From Crocodylus rhombifer (Eukaryota; Chordata; Crocodylia; Crocodylidae): a DNA stretch of 64,000 nucleotides. Positions within the stretch are counted from its first letter, which is position 1. Each line of letters starts with the position of its first letter. The notes beneath the pieces were generated by a model. That model was not told the DNA's origin and searched no databases. It saw only the letters and a list, made by a program, of their open reading frames with translations. The stretch covers positions 106,637 through 170,636 of the forward strand of contig JAVSML010024332.1 of assembly GCA_038503035.1 (NCBI GenBank), given 5' to 3'. Below are positions 45,990 through 57,814 of the stretch, piece by piece. A program made the translations under genes and the position numbers.

Positions 45990-48168
45990 AGGCCAGGGAC
46001 AGACATTACTCATAAATGGGTTTATGCAATCAGAAACCGGTTTAAACTTTTAACAGAACAGACATTCAGTGCACATAAAACAGTTTCAAAATGGCCAAAA
46101 CCAGTTTGAGATAAACCTGGCTGAATATAGTTTCAGCCTTAACTGATTTGGCTCAAACCAGTTTATGCAATGTCTTTCCCAGATCCCTTGCTGGTTTAAG
46201 ATAAACCAGACACCCACAGCATCCCAGCATGCTCTCTGGGATGTGTGGGGCTCTCTGCTCCAGCTGCAGAGTTGACCCCACCCCTCTGCTCTCTAGCCAG
46301 AGCAGGGATCCGCTCTAGCAGAGAACCGGCCGGCATGGCCCCATTAAGGCAAAGTGGGCAGTGAAGGGGTTAATCCTTCCTTCCCCTCTTCTCCCACCTC
46401 AGTCAGGGTCAGCCAGGGAAGAGAGGGGAGGGGGCTGCAGCGGTGGCCTCTGGATTTGGCAAACCCTGGCTGCAGGGAAGGGACAGAGGGAGGAATTAAC
46501 CCTTCTCCCTGTCCTTCACCTTAATGGGGCCATGCTGGGTTGGATGTCCCACAGGGTGGGGAAGGGACTCTGTTCCATGCCGCGGGGGGGACTCTTCCCC
46601 CTTTTCCTCCTCCTCCCACAGTGGGGAGGGGGACTTTGTGAGGCATTGAATGGGGACTCTTCCTCCTCCTTCCCTTCCCCCCACCACCATGCGGCTGGGC
46701 GGGGCTCCGTATGATGCCACCCGGCCCCAGAGCAGGGGTGGGGGCAGGGGGAGGCTGTGTTCCATGCTGGAAGGAACTCTTTCCACTCTTCCTCCTCCCC
46801 CAGAGGGGCAGTAAGATTGCAGAGCTCAGCTGGGCAGGGTGTGGGTATGAGGGAGGGTAGGGAGTGTATGGACCCCCACACACTCCCCTCATAGCATGCA
46901 GCTCCCACTGCCTGGCAGCAGCAGCAGGCAGGGAGGTCAGGGTGCTTGTGCCCAGTGCAGGCATGGCTCTGGCCAGCGCTGCACAGAGGGAGGGAGTGGA
47001 GCCTGCCTTATCCCTATGGCTCTGCTCCCTGAGCCTGAGCCCGCAGCAAGGGAAGCCCCGCAGTGGAGCCAGATGCTTCCCCTGCTTCCCGCTGTGCAGG
47101 TACTGTACTCAGTGGAGGGAGCTCCTGTCCCCTGCTTCCCCACAGACTCCAGCATGGGGCTTCCCCTCCATGAGTGCAGAGCTGCAGACATGGTGCAGAG
47201 CTGCAGACATAGAAGTCACTGGGCAGGCTGCATGGGGCTGCACTCCTCACCCCCAATGCAGTGCTGGCTACCTCTATGGCAGCTCTGAGCTGCACCTGCA
47301 GCTCCACACTCACAGAGGGGAAGCCCCATACTGGATTCTGTGGGGAGGCAGAGGGCAGGGCTCCCTCCACTCCTGGCAGAGTATAGTATCTACACAGCAG
47401 GGAGTGGGGAAAGCAGCTGCTGCAGTGCAGGTCTTCTCCCACTGTAAGCTCAGGCTCAGGGAGCAGAAGCATGGGGATAAGGCAGGCTGTACTCCCTCCC
47501 CCTGTGCAGCACTGGCCGAAGCCAAGTCTGTGCTGGGCATGCTGCTGCCAGGCAATGGGGCACTTATACACCCCCTCTCACCCTCACACCCACACCCTGC
47601 CCAGCTGAGCTCTGTGCTTCCCCTGCCTCTGGAGGGAGGATGAGGAGGGGGAAGAGTTCTCCCCAGCATGGAATAGAGCCTCCCCCTGCCCTGAGGGGGG
47701 AGGAGTGGGGGGGAAGAGACCCCATAGAGCCCTCCCACCCCGCAGCAATGGGGAAGAAGCAAGGGGAAGAGTTCCCTCTGGGGTCAGGCAGCCTCACAGA
47801 GCCCCCCTCCCCACTGCAGGGGGGAGGAGAAGGGAGAAGAGCCTCCCCACCCCAAAGAGGGCCCCCCACCCAGCCCCATAGTGGTTGGGAAGAAGGAGGA
47901 GGGGGGAGAGTTTCCATCTGGGGCTGGGCAGTCCCATATGCTCAGATTGCTCCTGGCTGTCAGGAAGCCGCTAGGGCAGGCCTGTCAGGGCCTGGCCACA
48001 CACCTCTTCCTCAGATCAGCTTCCCTGTGGAAGGGAAGGGAAGGCTGCTCTAGCACCCTGGGCATCTGGCTTGAGCCTTTCTGGGCATCTGGCTTGAGTC
48101 TTGCAGGTTAGACAAACCTGCAAAGACTGAATCAATTCAGGCTCAGGCTTTTTGAATGTCTGTCTGTA
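45990..48168. mobile_element. Fold-back (palindromic) non-autonomous DNA element, about 2.2 kb
   Basis: The ends CCAGGGACAGACATT (about 45992-46007) and AATGTCTGTCTGTAG (about 48154-48168) are inverted. The interior is a long imperfect palindrome centred near 47220. CAGAGCTCAGCTGGGCAGGG at about 46818 matches the reverse complement of CCTGCCCAGCTGAGCTCTG at about 47597. The plus-strand frame reading LASAAQREGVEPALS (about 46975) is mirrored on the minus strand as SASAAQGEGVQPALSP (about 47510). A smaller snap-back lies at 46331-46380 against 46490-46545. Flanking CCATACAG and CCACAGAG could be a decayed 8-bp duplication. The long frames on both strands (for example 46864-47643 and 47014-47571) result from GC-rich composition and symmetry, not from coding. 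Confidence 0.75.
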
Positions 48169-51100
48169 GCCACAGAGCAATATGGACTGGTGCTGGTTGT
48201 ATCATCATGGCTTGTGACTGAGTTCCTAGGTTGGAACATCAGCCCCTCTCTTTTCTGCTGAGAGAAAGAAGAATCTTTCTCTTGTTTATGTAGGGAACAC
48301 AGGAACATCACAAGTAACAATACTGCTTTTACTCTTAACCTTGGCTCCCCTGGGCTTGTGAGAGCTGTCAAAACAGGGTAGAAGAAAGGGCATGAATGAC
48401 TGAGAGAGAGAGACAATATGCAATATGCGCCAAGAAATAGCATGTGTGTTTGATGGATGGGAAGAGAGGAGTAAGCATATGAAGGGTGCAAAAGTAGTGG
48501 GAGCAGGTTTAAGAGAAACAAAGGCCATTGGCCTTTTTAAAAAAAATGTTATATCAGGTCTAGGTACTAGCGGAGTGGTTTTATCCCCACTCAACACTAT
48601 ATTGGTTTAAAAAAGTTCTACACAGCCTTTATCATTCCAATTCTATACAGTTTTGTCTGAGCCTCAAATTGTTCAGTTAAGTTGCAATTCTTTGCCAAAT
48701 AGGTCAGAAGCATGCTTTTGTTTTTAAATTCTGTTGGGCCGATGAAAACTCAGCACTGTGAGTCAAGCTTCTCTCCAAGGGCTATGCTCAGCAATACAAA
48801 TGGGAAAATACTCCTGGGCCATCAACAGGCTGTGCTGGGAGATACCTGAATTGCTGCAATGCAGTGAGTGTGAAATGTATGCCATTTTTTTTTATATGTG
48901 GAATTATGAAAGCAGCTTTCTTTACTTAAAATCATGAGGAAAACAAATTGGACTGGTTACAGCCATTAGACAGTTTACAGATGAACAAATGAATCCAACC
49001 ATAGTTGCAAAGGCTTGCATGAGGACTTCATGTTTATATTGTATGAGCCAAATCTTCAGATCTTTATTCTGGTAGGGAGTTCAGGCAATTTTTACTGGCT
49101 TCACTGAGTGTTTCTCTAGTAGATGTTTGGGACTAGGGGATGGTCAGGAACAATCACCTGAAAGAGCTGGGAGCCAGAAATCAGGTTCAGAGCAGGAATC
49201 AGGAGCCAAAGCCTGGGTCAGGATATGACAGGACTCAAGGCTGCAATTAGAAGCTAAGGATTTAAACCAGAGATCTGAAAAGGGAAAGCATATACAAGTC
49301 AGGAACAACTACCTTAGTACTTGGCCCAGACAGAGCACTGTCTTTTAAATGCACTGGCTTTTAAATGATGGAGCAGATGGATCCTGCTGCCTGTGGCCTT
49401 AGGGGACCGACTGCCCTTATTGCCTTATTTGGACTAGATGGGCCCTGGGCCCTGATATGGGCTGGCTGCAGGTGGCATCTGTTTCCTTGCAGTCTCAGTG
49501 GGTTAACTACCCTGATCCTCTGATTGCGAACTGGCTTGGCCCAGGGCACTGAACTGGCCTCTTGGTTTAAGTAAAAAAATTACTGAAGCTGAGTAAAAGG
49601 CTAGGGATTTGGCCTTCTCAGCCTAGTCAGTAATGTATCTATACAACTGTGTTTCAATGCAATTAGCTACATTTAATAGCTAATTGCCAAATCAAGAATA
49701 ATTATGGGGTAGTGCAAATCTCAAGCTTTATATCATACAATATTGTAATAAATGTTTTGGAATATAAAATCCTTGGAGCATTTTCCCCTTGTGAAAATGA
49801 AGGGCTCTCAAAATAACTTGTGAATAATAGCTATTTTTAATTTAAGGCTGTTGAAAGAATAATGTTTAATTATATTCAAACAAACTGGAGTTTTAGACTG
49901 CCTACAACGTATTTCTGAGCGCCACAGGCGATTAAAGATAGGTGCTACAGGTAAAGGTTTATAATATCAATTCATTCATGTATCGAGACAAGGGAGTATT
50001 TTAAGCTAAATTATTTAGTGATTCAAAATCTTGTTTGTTTAGTGAAAGCAACAACCAACATTTTCAAAAATTATTATTCTCTTGGTGCTGTGAATTGGTC
50101 TGGGCAGACAGGTATAGCAAACGACTGAAAAATAAGGCTGAATATATTGTTTGCAAAGCAATCTGTGGAAAGGTTAAATGAAACATCAACTTCAGATGTG
50201 TTTTTGTCTTTTTGTACAAGGAGATTGATAACATAGTGGATCAAATAGTGCGTGGCATCTTGTAAGAATTGATGGAGGTCTTGTCTCTGACACAAGATTA
50301 AAATATTGCAGTGAAAATTCAGTGTCTCCAACCATGGGGCTGTCAACTACTGACCTGAACTGATGCAGGTAGTAGTAGCACAGCTAATTGTGCTGGGTCC
50401 TGACTTAGGAAGAGTGTAAGAATGGCAGTTGCCACTGGCCCAGGCACCACTGTCCTGACCACCGCTGCTAAGCAGGGTTCACATCATCCTAGTTGTACCT
50501 CTGATCAGATGTGCAAAGTGCTGCTTGAGTCCTGGGTAATTTATTTTTAACATGATCTCTTAAGTGGGCAGGAAGAGCTGCATTCATTACTTCATATTTT
50601 AATTTCTTACATTCATTTTAGAGAGCATTTCCATTTAAAATATATTTTTCATTATTTATTTTCCCTTGCAGGCTCAGCTAGTTGTATTGTATTCAGGAGA
50701 TAGAAGAAGGTCAAATATACAGCTTAGACTAATTTTGAACTCTTCAAAATGCCTCCTACCTATGCTTAATTATACTGCTAATGTTACAGAAACACATTAC
50801 ATGTTCATGCTACTATGTGGATTAGCTATGTTTATGGTAATCAGCATAGATCTTAGTAAAGGATTAAGGGACAAGCATTTCAATTGTTTGACAATTGCCT
50901 TTAGTATAGTGAGTCATGAAAATGCAACAGCTAATAAAAATATAATACTTTGGAAGGAAACAGAAATGTAAAAGTAATTGTGTCGCATAGTATATGCCAC
51001 TGATTTACAATATATTTCAAAACATCTGTGTGCATCTATCTAGCCCTGTATGATGCAAAAGTAGAGCACAGAGATCAAAAGGTGAGTTTCCTTGCAAAAT

Positions 51101-51639
51101 ACAGCCTTGTACAGGGACTGGACAGAACCTTGGTAGTTTTACTTTTGTCATGCCAAAAAGGGTCAGGAAAAATGGGGCCTGTGCTGAGCTGAGCTGCTTG
51201 GGAAGAACCAATCCTGCACTTTAAAGAATATAGCAGCTGCTTTTCCATGTACTCTGCCAGGGCTCCTCTCAGCATGATGAATGCTTTATGTATAGTGTCT
51301 CCAGGCATGCATTGCCATTTAGTACGATAATATAAACCTAAATTTACAAAAACACAGGGATGCATGATGTGCCCCATGTTAGATTAGACTATTTATCCAT
51401 GAAGTTCAGAATCCTGTCTCTGATCTCAGGGTGCAGACAGAAATGATATTTTTCGTGTTATCTGGCTACTGAAAGTGCTTTATAGCTGTGAGGTAACACA
51501 CATGAACAGCTGCAGAGCACTTTTAAAATGGCCCTTAACTTGAAAAATTACTCCTCATCAAATCAGGTATTAGATTACGGTGCTGCACTTTAGAGCACCT
51601 TAGGGAACTTGTATTCTCTCTAGGGTTCATTTTTCAGGT
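48169..51639. other. Unique sequence, no gene seen
   Basis: Mostly AT-rich. 49640-49900 and 50040-50200 are homeobox-site-rich (many TAATT and ATTA cores) and could be conserved regulatory DNA, but only comparison could show that. No exon recognised. Confidence 0.4.
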
Positions 51640-52279
51640 AGGATTGAGGCTACCACCCAGCAGAGAGGGGGAAGCGAGCAGCATGGAGCTGCCAGCTGGC
51701 CTGGCCTGACCTGGAGTGGGGCATGGAATGGAGCTCGTATGTCTCTTGGGGCCCCCTCAGCTACCCCAGCTAGGGTACTGGGCAAAGCCAGGCTGGGCCC
51801 ATAAGGCAAGGGGGCTCCATTCCACCATGACCCCCTTCCCCCTGCCTCCCCCCGCCAGCTCCAGCCAGGCCTCTTGAGAGCAGTAACAGCAGCTGCCTGG
51901 CAGAAGCTGGAGGTGGGGGTAGAATGGAGACATCTCACCTTGCGGATCTGGCCTGGCTCCCCACCCAATACCCCAGGCGAAGTAGCTGAGGGGGCATGAG
52001 GTGAGGGGGCTTTGTTCTACACCCCTCTTCCAGCTCAAACCAGGCAAAGCCCAGCTGACAGTTCCATGCTGCTTGCATTCCCCTTCCCTTCCCCCCCCGA
52101 TGGTAGGCCTGGAGCAGGGGCAGGGTGGGGCTAGGGAGAGAGGTGGTTCAGTGCTCCTACCTTCTGGGCAGAAGAGCCAGTGCAGGCAGGCTTGATCCCC
52201 TGCCTAACCCAACAGATGAACCCAGTAGGGGTGGGGGTGCTCTAACTCATGGTGCTTTATATAAAGCACCATGAGTTAG
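51640..52279. repeat. GC-rich snap-back repeat ending in a perfect palindrome
   Basis: A GC-rich block with partly mirrored modules (for example GGAGCTGCCAGCTGGCCTGG and related forms) ends in the 38-bp palindrome at 52242-52279. The left end is unclear. It is similar in style to the fold-back element at 45990-48168, with low-complexity GC-rich arms. Confidence 0.45.
52242..52279. repeat. Perfect 38-bp palindrome
   Basis: CTAACTCATGGTGCTTTAT is followed immediately by its exact reverse complement ATAAAGCACCATGAGTTAG, so the stem is 19 bp with no loop. The centre is TTTATATAAA. Confidence 0.95.
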
Positions 52280-53687
52280 CTGGGGAATGAATATGTGTAG
52301 GTACACTAAGGAATGAACAGATCTGCTTCCACAATGTACGTATAGTCAACTGTAGAACACTGTGTTGGTGATAAATATTTTCCTCCTAAACCTGTGTTGA
52401 TGAATCCAACTATCTGTTCACTGAACTACAATGAGATGTTATTTCCCACTGTTTTGTTTATATGATAGTGCACTTTAAAAGTGTGACACATTTTAGTAGC
52501 AAAGAAGAAAGCAGGACATGGTGGAGGGGAATCAAAGTTATCAGCTGTCTCTAGGGCAGTTTGAGACACCTCAGGCTTGCTCAGATTTCAAGACATGTTT
52601 GTTACCATTTGAGTTTTATGCATGAATAATTCGAGAGAGAGAATTCTTCAATTCAGCTGCTTGCGTATCTGTACCCTAAGTGCTTACACAGTCATCCAGT
52701 CAGAAAATCACAACAGTACCATGCAACTTGGACAATATGACCTATAGTGGCATGTTGGAGCAAGGGGCACCATCCCCGGGGGCTGACTTAAAGGGGGCAC
52801 TGGTGTAGCTCCTTCTCCCTCTCCCCCTAGGAGTCCTTTCCATGGCAGGGGCATCCCTATGTAACAGTGAGGGAGCCAGGTAAGAAGGGGCAAATGTAAT
52901 GCATCCCACTCAGGCTTTGCTATGGGAAGCATAGCCCTGTGCATTGCTGTGCCCAGAACTGTCTCTGGAGTGGTGACAGGGGGAGGTGAATAATGCAACA
53001 AGAACAGCCCCATGGGATCCCTATGGAGTCCAGTGGGATCTGTAGTAGCTTCCACCCAGGCACAGAGAGAAGGGGCCAGTAAGATTCCATTCCTGCTCCT
53101 GTAGCCGCACCCCCTACCTGCACAACATAATCTGTCCCAACTCCACCTCTGCCCTGGCTGCTGAAATATCTTGCTATACCTCTGATGACATATAATCAAA
53201 TTTCAACTCGGTATACTTGTTTAACTTGGAATACTTGCAGAAAACTAGTTTTCATTAAAACGTTTGCAAAAGCTCAAAATAAAAGACAATCCCTTCCGCC
53301 CACCCCCCAATTGACTTTTGAATGATAAGGAATCGGAGGAATCTCATTTGTGTGCAGATAGTTCTGAGTAGAAAAAGAAGCCAGCTTCACTGGGTACATT
53401 ATTCATTATAAATTAATCTTTCACTTAAACTTTTCAGCAAGATGAACATTAGCAGCAGTTGGCTCTAAAAGGCCAATCTTAACTAAAAATTAATTTTCAA
53501 GCATTTTTCACAATTTATAAGTGGCAAGAGGTCCCTATCACCCTCATTGCCTTCTAGACTGGTGTTCTTGAGTAAAAGCAGTGCGTGTCCTAGCAAGGGG
53601 AAATGGGCCCTAATTTCATTTTTCATAATGCAATTTTAACACTGGTCTGACTCCACTGAGGTGAATGGAGTCAGACTGGCATACAGT
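52280..53687. other. Unique sequence
   Basis: No gene recognised. A 10-bp stem TCTGACTCCA/TGGAGTCAGA lies at about 53646-53675, just before the next inverted-repeat element. Confidence 0.45.
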
Positions 53688-54135
53688 GGGCACATCTACA
53701 TGAGTTATTTACTGTGGAGTTGCCTAATTAGCTCAACAGTAAAGTCTTAGTATCTACATGCTCACCTTTATTATGCTGCAGTAAATTAATTGACTTCACT
53801 GTAGGCTATTACTTGTAAACACAAGTACTATCCTATGGTGGTGTTCTTTAGTGTGCTGCACGCATGTTAGATGTTGACGGGGCTGGCTGGGGCATGAGGC
53901 TGCTTCAGTGAGGGAGCTGCCTACTGGCTAACCCTGCCCTGGAGCACTTTTATGCCCCAGGCAACCCCCTCTGCAGCATGTTGAGCTGGGTTGGAGCAGC
54001 CATAGGCTTTATGCCCCCTGCCAGGTGGGACTGCTCTGACCTGGCTTAATGTGCTGTAGTCCTATGTACATGTGTAAATGTGGTGCCCAGGAGAAATAAA
54101 ATTGGGCGTGATTAATTTCACATGTAGATGCACCC
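53688..54135. mobile_element. Miniature inverted-repeat element
   Basis: GGGCACATCTACATGA (53688-53703) faces TCACATGTAGATGCACCC (54118-54135), an imperfect inverted end of about 16 bp. The interior has CTCCAGTAAAT-like and GC-rich modules. No coding capacity. The TCTACA-containing ends resemble those of the element at 55757-55950. Confidence 0.65.
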
Positions 54136-54264
54136 AACTTGACACAGCTGAATGGAGAATCAAACCTAAGAAACAGAATTGTGTCCGTGTTGAACTGCTT
54201 GGATCTGAACCTTGACTGAGGCTCATTTCTAGTGAAAAGAACTGAAACTACTGTTTTCCTTTTC

Positions 54265-54735
54265 TGTGTTGATTCAATAATAGACGGATTACATTCAGCT
54301 GTGCGATCATAGATCAAGTCCCACTTGTGCAGAAGCCTTGCTGGGAACCTAATCTAAGTAAGTTATGGGCGGGGGGGGGGTGGAGCTGGAGGATCTGTGA
54401 GGGGTTGGCGAGTCTGTGGTGGGTGTTGTTTGTCTGGTGGTGGGGGGCTAAAAATAGCCCAGCTGATGTGGTGGGGTAGGCATAGCACAGCTCCAGGGTT
54501 GGGGGTGAGCAGGTGAGCTTTCCAAGCCCTGGGACTGTGCTCTGAATGCGTACAGTTGTTTGTTAGATCGGGCTAACCTGTTCCTGGTCTAACTTAGTTC
54601 ATCTCCTCAGGTAAACTAAATTAGATTGGGTCAGCCATTTTTTGCCTGGTCTAACCTCCTTGAATGTCTGTATAAACAGCACTTAGTTCAACTTAACCCT
54701 AGTTATGTTAATTTAAGTGTAGTATCTGTATCTAC
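54265..54735. repeat. Dispersed repeat family X, copy 1
   Basis: The left module GATCATAGATCAAGTCCCA with TAATCTAAGTAAGTTATGG recurs at 58306-58390 and, more diverged, at 57825-57930. The right module TGGTCTAACTTAGTTCA with GTTAATTTAAGTGTAG recurs at 58550-58705 and 58710-58820. A GC-rich core with GTGGTGGGG separates the modules. A non-autonomous DNA element is likely. Confidence 0.65.
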
Positions 54736-55256
54736 CCTAAATCAATGGGTGATACTTAAAAAAAAAATCCTAACATATATACTGCTTTAATGTTTTTGCA
54801 AAATATTTCCTTTTCTCCCCTAACATATCTATTCTTAGTTTACATGGTTATTGCATAGAAAGGCAAGTGTTGCTTGAGAACACCTGGAAAATACTTTTTT
54901 TTCAGTCTTAAGAGTTTGTAATATACTAATTTTACATAGATTAATTGCAGTTGCAAGATTTTTTGTGTTGATGTGAATTGGAAATATTTGTAGAACTGCT
55001 TAATTTGAATTGATTTGAGTCATGTCAATGCAGGATATTAGGTACATTTCTAATACTATTTCATATTACATTTTCTAATTCTGGTCTCAGTTGTGCCTTG
55101 TAGAGCTAAGGAGATGTGAAGAGCCTCTCTGTCTCAGGGCAAAACTCACGACGCACAGATAATGGCACTCAGAGCTCCCAGACAGGAGGGATAGGACAAA
55201 AATTACATATAAACTGGTATAAGTGATCAGAAAAAACATTTTAACATGTGCTCCTG

Positions 55257-55680
55257 AGGTGGGGGGGAGGTGCTTTAATTAGAGTGACTCCAAGAGCTAA
55301 ACCTGGATGCTGTATCAGATTTAACTGATTTAGGTTAAATTGGTTTATTGAACTTCTGTCCAAGATCCCCTCCAGATTCAAGTTAACTCTCTGTCCCCCA
55401 GCATCCCAGGATGCTTTGCACCTCCTGCAACCCCCTTCCTCGCAGGGTGGATGGGCTAAACTTGGCCCAAGCTTTCTGCTCCAGCTGGGCAGGGAGGCAT
55501 GATCTAGAGTGCCCTGGCTTCTGGCTTGGGTCACTCTAGGCATGTGGCTGCATTTCTGGAATCCAAAGTGAATGTTTGTTCACTTGCTTACTGGTGCTAT
55601 CTATACAGCGTAGACTAACCTGTGAAGATTGAATCAATTCAGCTTTCTGACTGTCTATACTTAGCTGAGGAGGCTACCTA
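55257..55680. repeat. Non-autonomous element related to the fold-back element
   Basis: It shares its right-hand sequence with the element at 45990-48168. GAAGATTGAATCAATTCAGC and TTCTGACTGTCTATACTTAG here parallel AAGACTGAATCAATTCAGGC and TTTGAATGTCTGTCTGTAG near 48122-48168. AGCATCCCAGGATGC also parallels AGCATCCCAGCATGC near 46220. The GC-rich palindromic core is largely absent here. Confidence 0.6.
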
Positions 55681-55756
55681 GTGCTATGCCTCATTGTTGG
55701 ATGCAGGCAAGTGCCTCTCATAGCCAGATAACCCTAACCCTGACTTCTTTGAGACA

Positions 55757-55950
55757 CTGCGGTCACAACTACACATGCGCTTTACTGCACAGTAGACTAA
55801 TTTACTGTGCAGTAAAGCACCATCATCTACATATGCGTTATCCAATAGCAGAGTAAATTACTGCATTAAAATGCACATTTAGCCAGTGACATTGGGATTA
55901 GTTTAGCAGGAGTTTATTCAGTGACATTAATTGAATGTGTAGACATGCCT
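55757..55950. mobile_element. Miniature inverted-repeat element with internal hairpin
   Basis: The ends GGTCACAACTACACATGC and GAATGTGTAGACATGCC are roughly inverted. Inside, GCTTTACTGCACAGTA (55779-55794) pairs perfectly with TACTGTGCAGTAAAGC (55803-55818) across an 8-base loop. Confidence 0.65.
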
Positions 55951-56876
55951 TGTGTGTAGTGCCTGGAACTGTGCTGGAATTGTCCTTATGCAATCTGTGG
56001 AAGACCGGAAAAGGCTACCTTTGACCCTTATCTCATCCCTACTATGGAACAGCTTAAAGGCTTGGCAAAATCTGCACTCTTGTTATATGTTTTTCATAGA
56101 CTCAGAATGATGCTCTGTTGAATATTAACCTAGCATTGGATTCCTGTTCAAATACAGTCATTCAAACATGCTCCCGGCAGGATCTTTTTGCTAAGCTAAC
56201 CTTACCTTGGTCTCATCAGCTTAGGCCTCCGGGGCTGAAGAGCTGAAGCTGATTAGGATTGATGAGCCCTGGTTATGCAATAACCCCAAAGGTTATTAGT
56301 ACCTTTAAGATGATGGGGCATAAAATGCCACATGATTTTCATTCTGCAGTCTATTACATTACCACAGAAAAGGGCAGCTCTCATTGACATGACTCGTTCC
56401 GACTGAGATAATAGGAAAGGGAAAAAACAAGATCAAATCTTTTGCATCTTATGACAGGAACTCATTGATTAATTTTCATTAAACTATTAGGTCTGGAATT
56501 AAATTAGTTTTGGCAAAATTCAGGCTTTACACTTCTGTTTAACCTGCATTCTTTTGCACAGCTTCAGTTACTATAGCCATTAGAGAGTGCTTGTATTTTG
56601 TAGCTTTCATTTAGTTGTTACTAGCTAGGCAGAATAATAGATAACAGAGAGGGTCATTTGGTGCACTTCCTTGCCAAGCAGGATTGCTGCCTAGAGCACA
56701 TTTTCTAGTCCTTTCTACAAGATTCCTAGGTTTTAAAGATACAGGCTTATTCTTTTGCTCTACCTCATGCTTGAGGGAGGGGAGGGGTGAAGGTGAGTAA
56801 GGAGTCAGAAAGGAACATATTTATTTGCTGAATGGTGAAGATTTTGAAGAAATGGGGCCTGAATTTCCTTAATAGA
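55951..56876. other. Unique sequence, possibly conserved non-coding
   Basis: No gene recognised. 56280-56530 is rich in short AT motifs without repeat ends and has the look of non-coding regulatory DNA, which is only an impression. Confidence 0.35.
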
Positions 56877-57425
56877 ACTGTATTTACTTAATTCCAAGAT
56901 AAGGTGTCCCCCCGCCCCAATAAAACAGTAGAAAAACAAAGCCTTATCTTAGAATCAAATATAAATGATACTAATATACTCCCTGGCTCTTCAGTGACTC
57001 CCTTGCATTTCCCTGGCTCAGCACAGAGCCAGAAAGCAGTGCAGGACCAGTATGGAGTGAGAGAGCGGCAAGGAACTCAGTGAAGAGACACCCAGCAGCA
57101 GAGGGGAGAAGGGGGCGGGGAGGGGGAAGCACCATGGAAGGAGGGAAGGAAGGGGACAGATGGTGAAGAGGCAAGTGGAAGGCAACTTGAAACCAGTCCC
57201 TTGCCCCCATGTCTCAGTGCCTGGCCTACCTGCATCTTGGCTCCTGACCACTTACCCCTGCTGCTGTCCCTGCCATAGTAGAGTGGGATTCAAATGTAAG
57301 AAGACCCTCCAATAATTAGAATTCATACATGGAAATTTAAGATGACCTGTTGAAAATTAGATTCCATACAAGGAAAATTATGACATTAAATTCAAAGTCA
57401 TCTTAAATTTGGGCAAATATGGCAG
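56877..57425. mobile_element. Non-autonomous DNA element with about 26-bp inverted ends
   Basis: CTGTATTTACTTAATTCC with AAGATAAGG at the left faces GTCATCTTAAATTTGGGC with AAATATGGCAG at the right. The ends of this kind are shared by a widespread vertebrate non-autonomous family. The interior contains a GC-rich purine tract around 57060-57180. Confidence 0.6.
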
Positions 57426-57814
57426 TTGTTTGTGCTTTCTCTAATGTTAAGCATTCTGGGAGCAAATTTTGCTGCCACAAAGATGTTAAGAATGGTTGCA
57501 AACACTCAGGTGGAGCATCATTCACTTCTCTGAAGGCTGGTACCTTCATACTAATGAGCAACAGCAACACATATGGGTATACAAGTGTTACATTTCAAGC
57601 AGATGAATTGCAATGAATCTGGCACAAACACCTGGTGTGCATGCATTCATGGCACTGCGGAGCAAATTTGTTCTTCATAGCTTTAGGATTAATTAACCTC
57701 CTCATGCAATTCAGTCAATTGAAGTAATGATTGAAGCAGTGCCCTGTGACACCCCAGCATACACTGCTTCCATGCCTCCTTCCCCTCCAAGAAGATAATC
57801 GGGCCTTATACAGG

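Noticed and set aside
46864..47643. 259-codon plus-strand frame and the 185-codon minus-strand frame opposite it
   Set aside because: They lie in the GC-rich palindromic arms of a fold-back element and mirror each other, so openness follows from composition and symmetry. No domain recognised.
51627..52047. Overlapping minus-strand frames of about 100 codons
   Set aside because: GC-rich snap-back repeat composition explains them.
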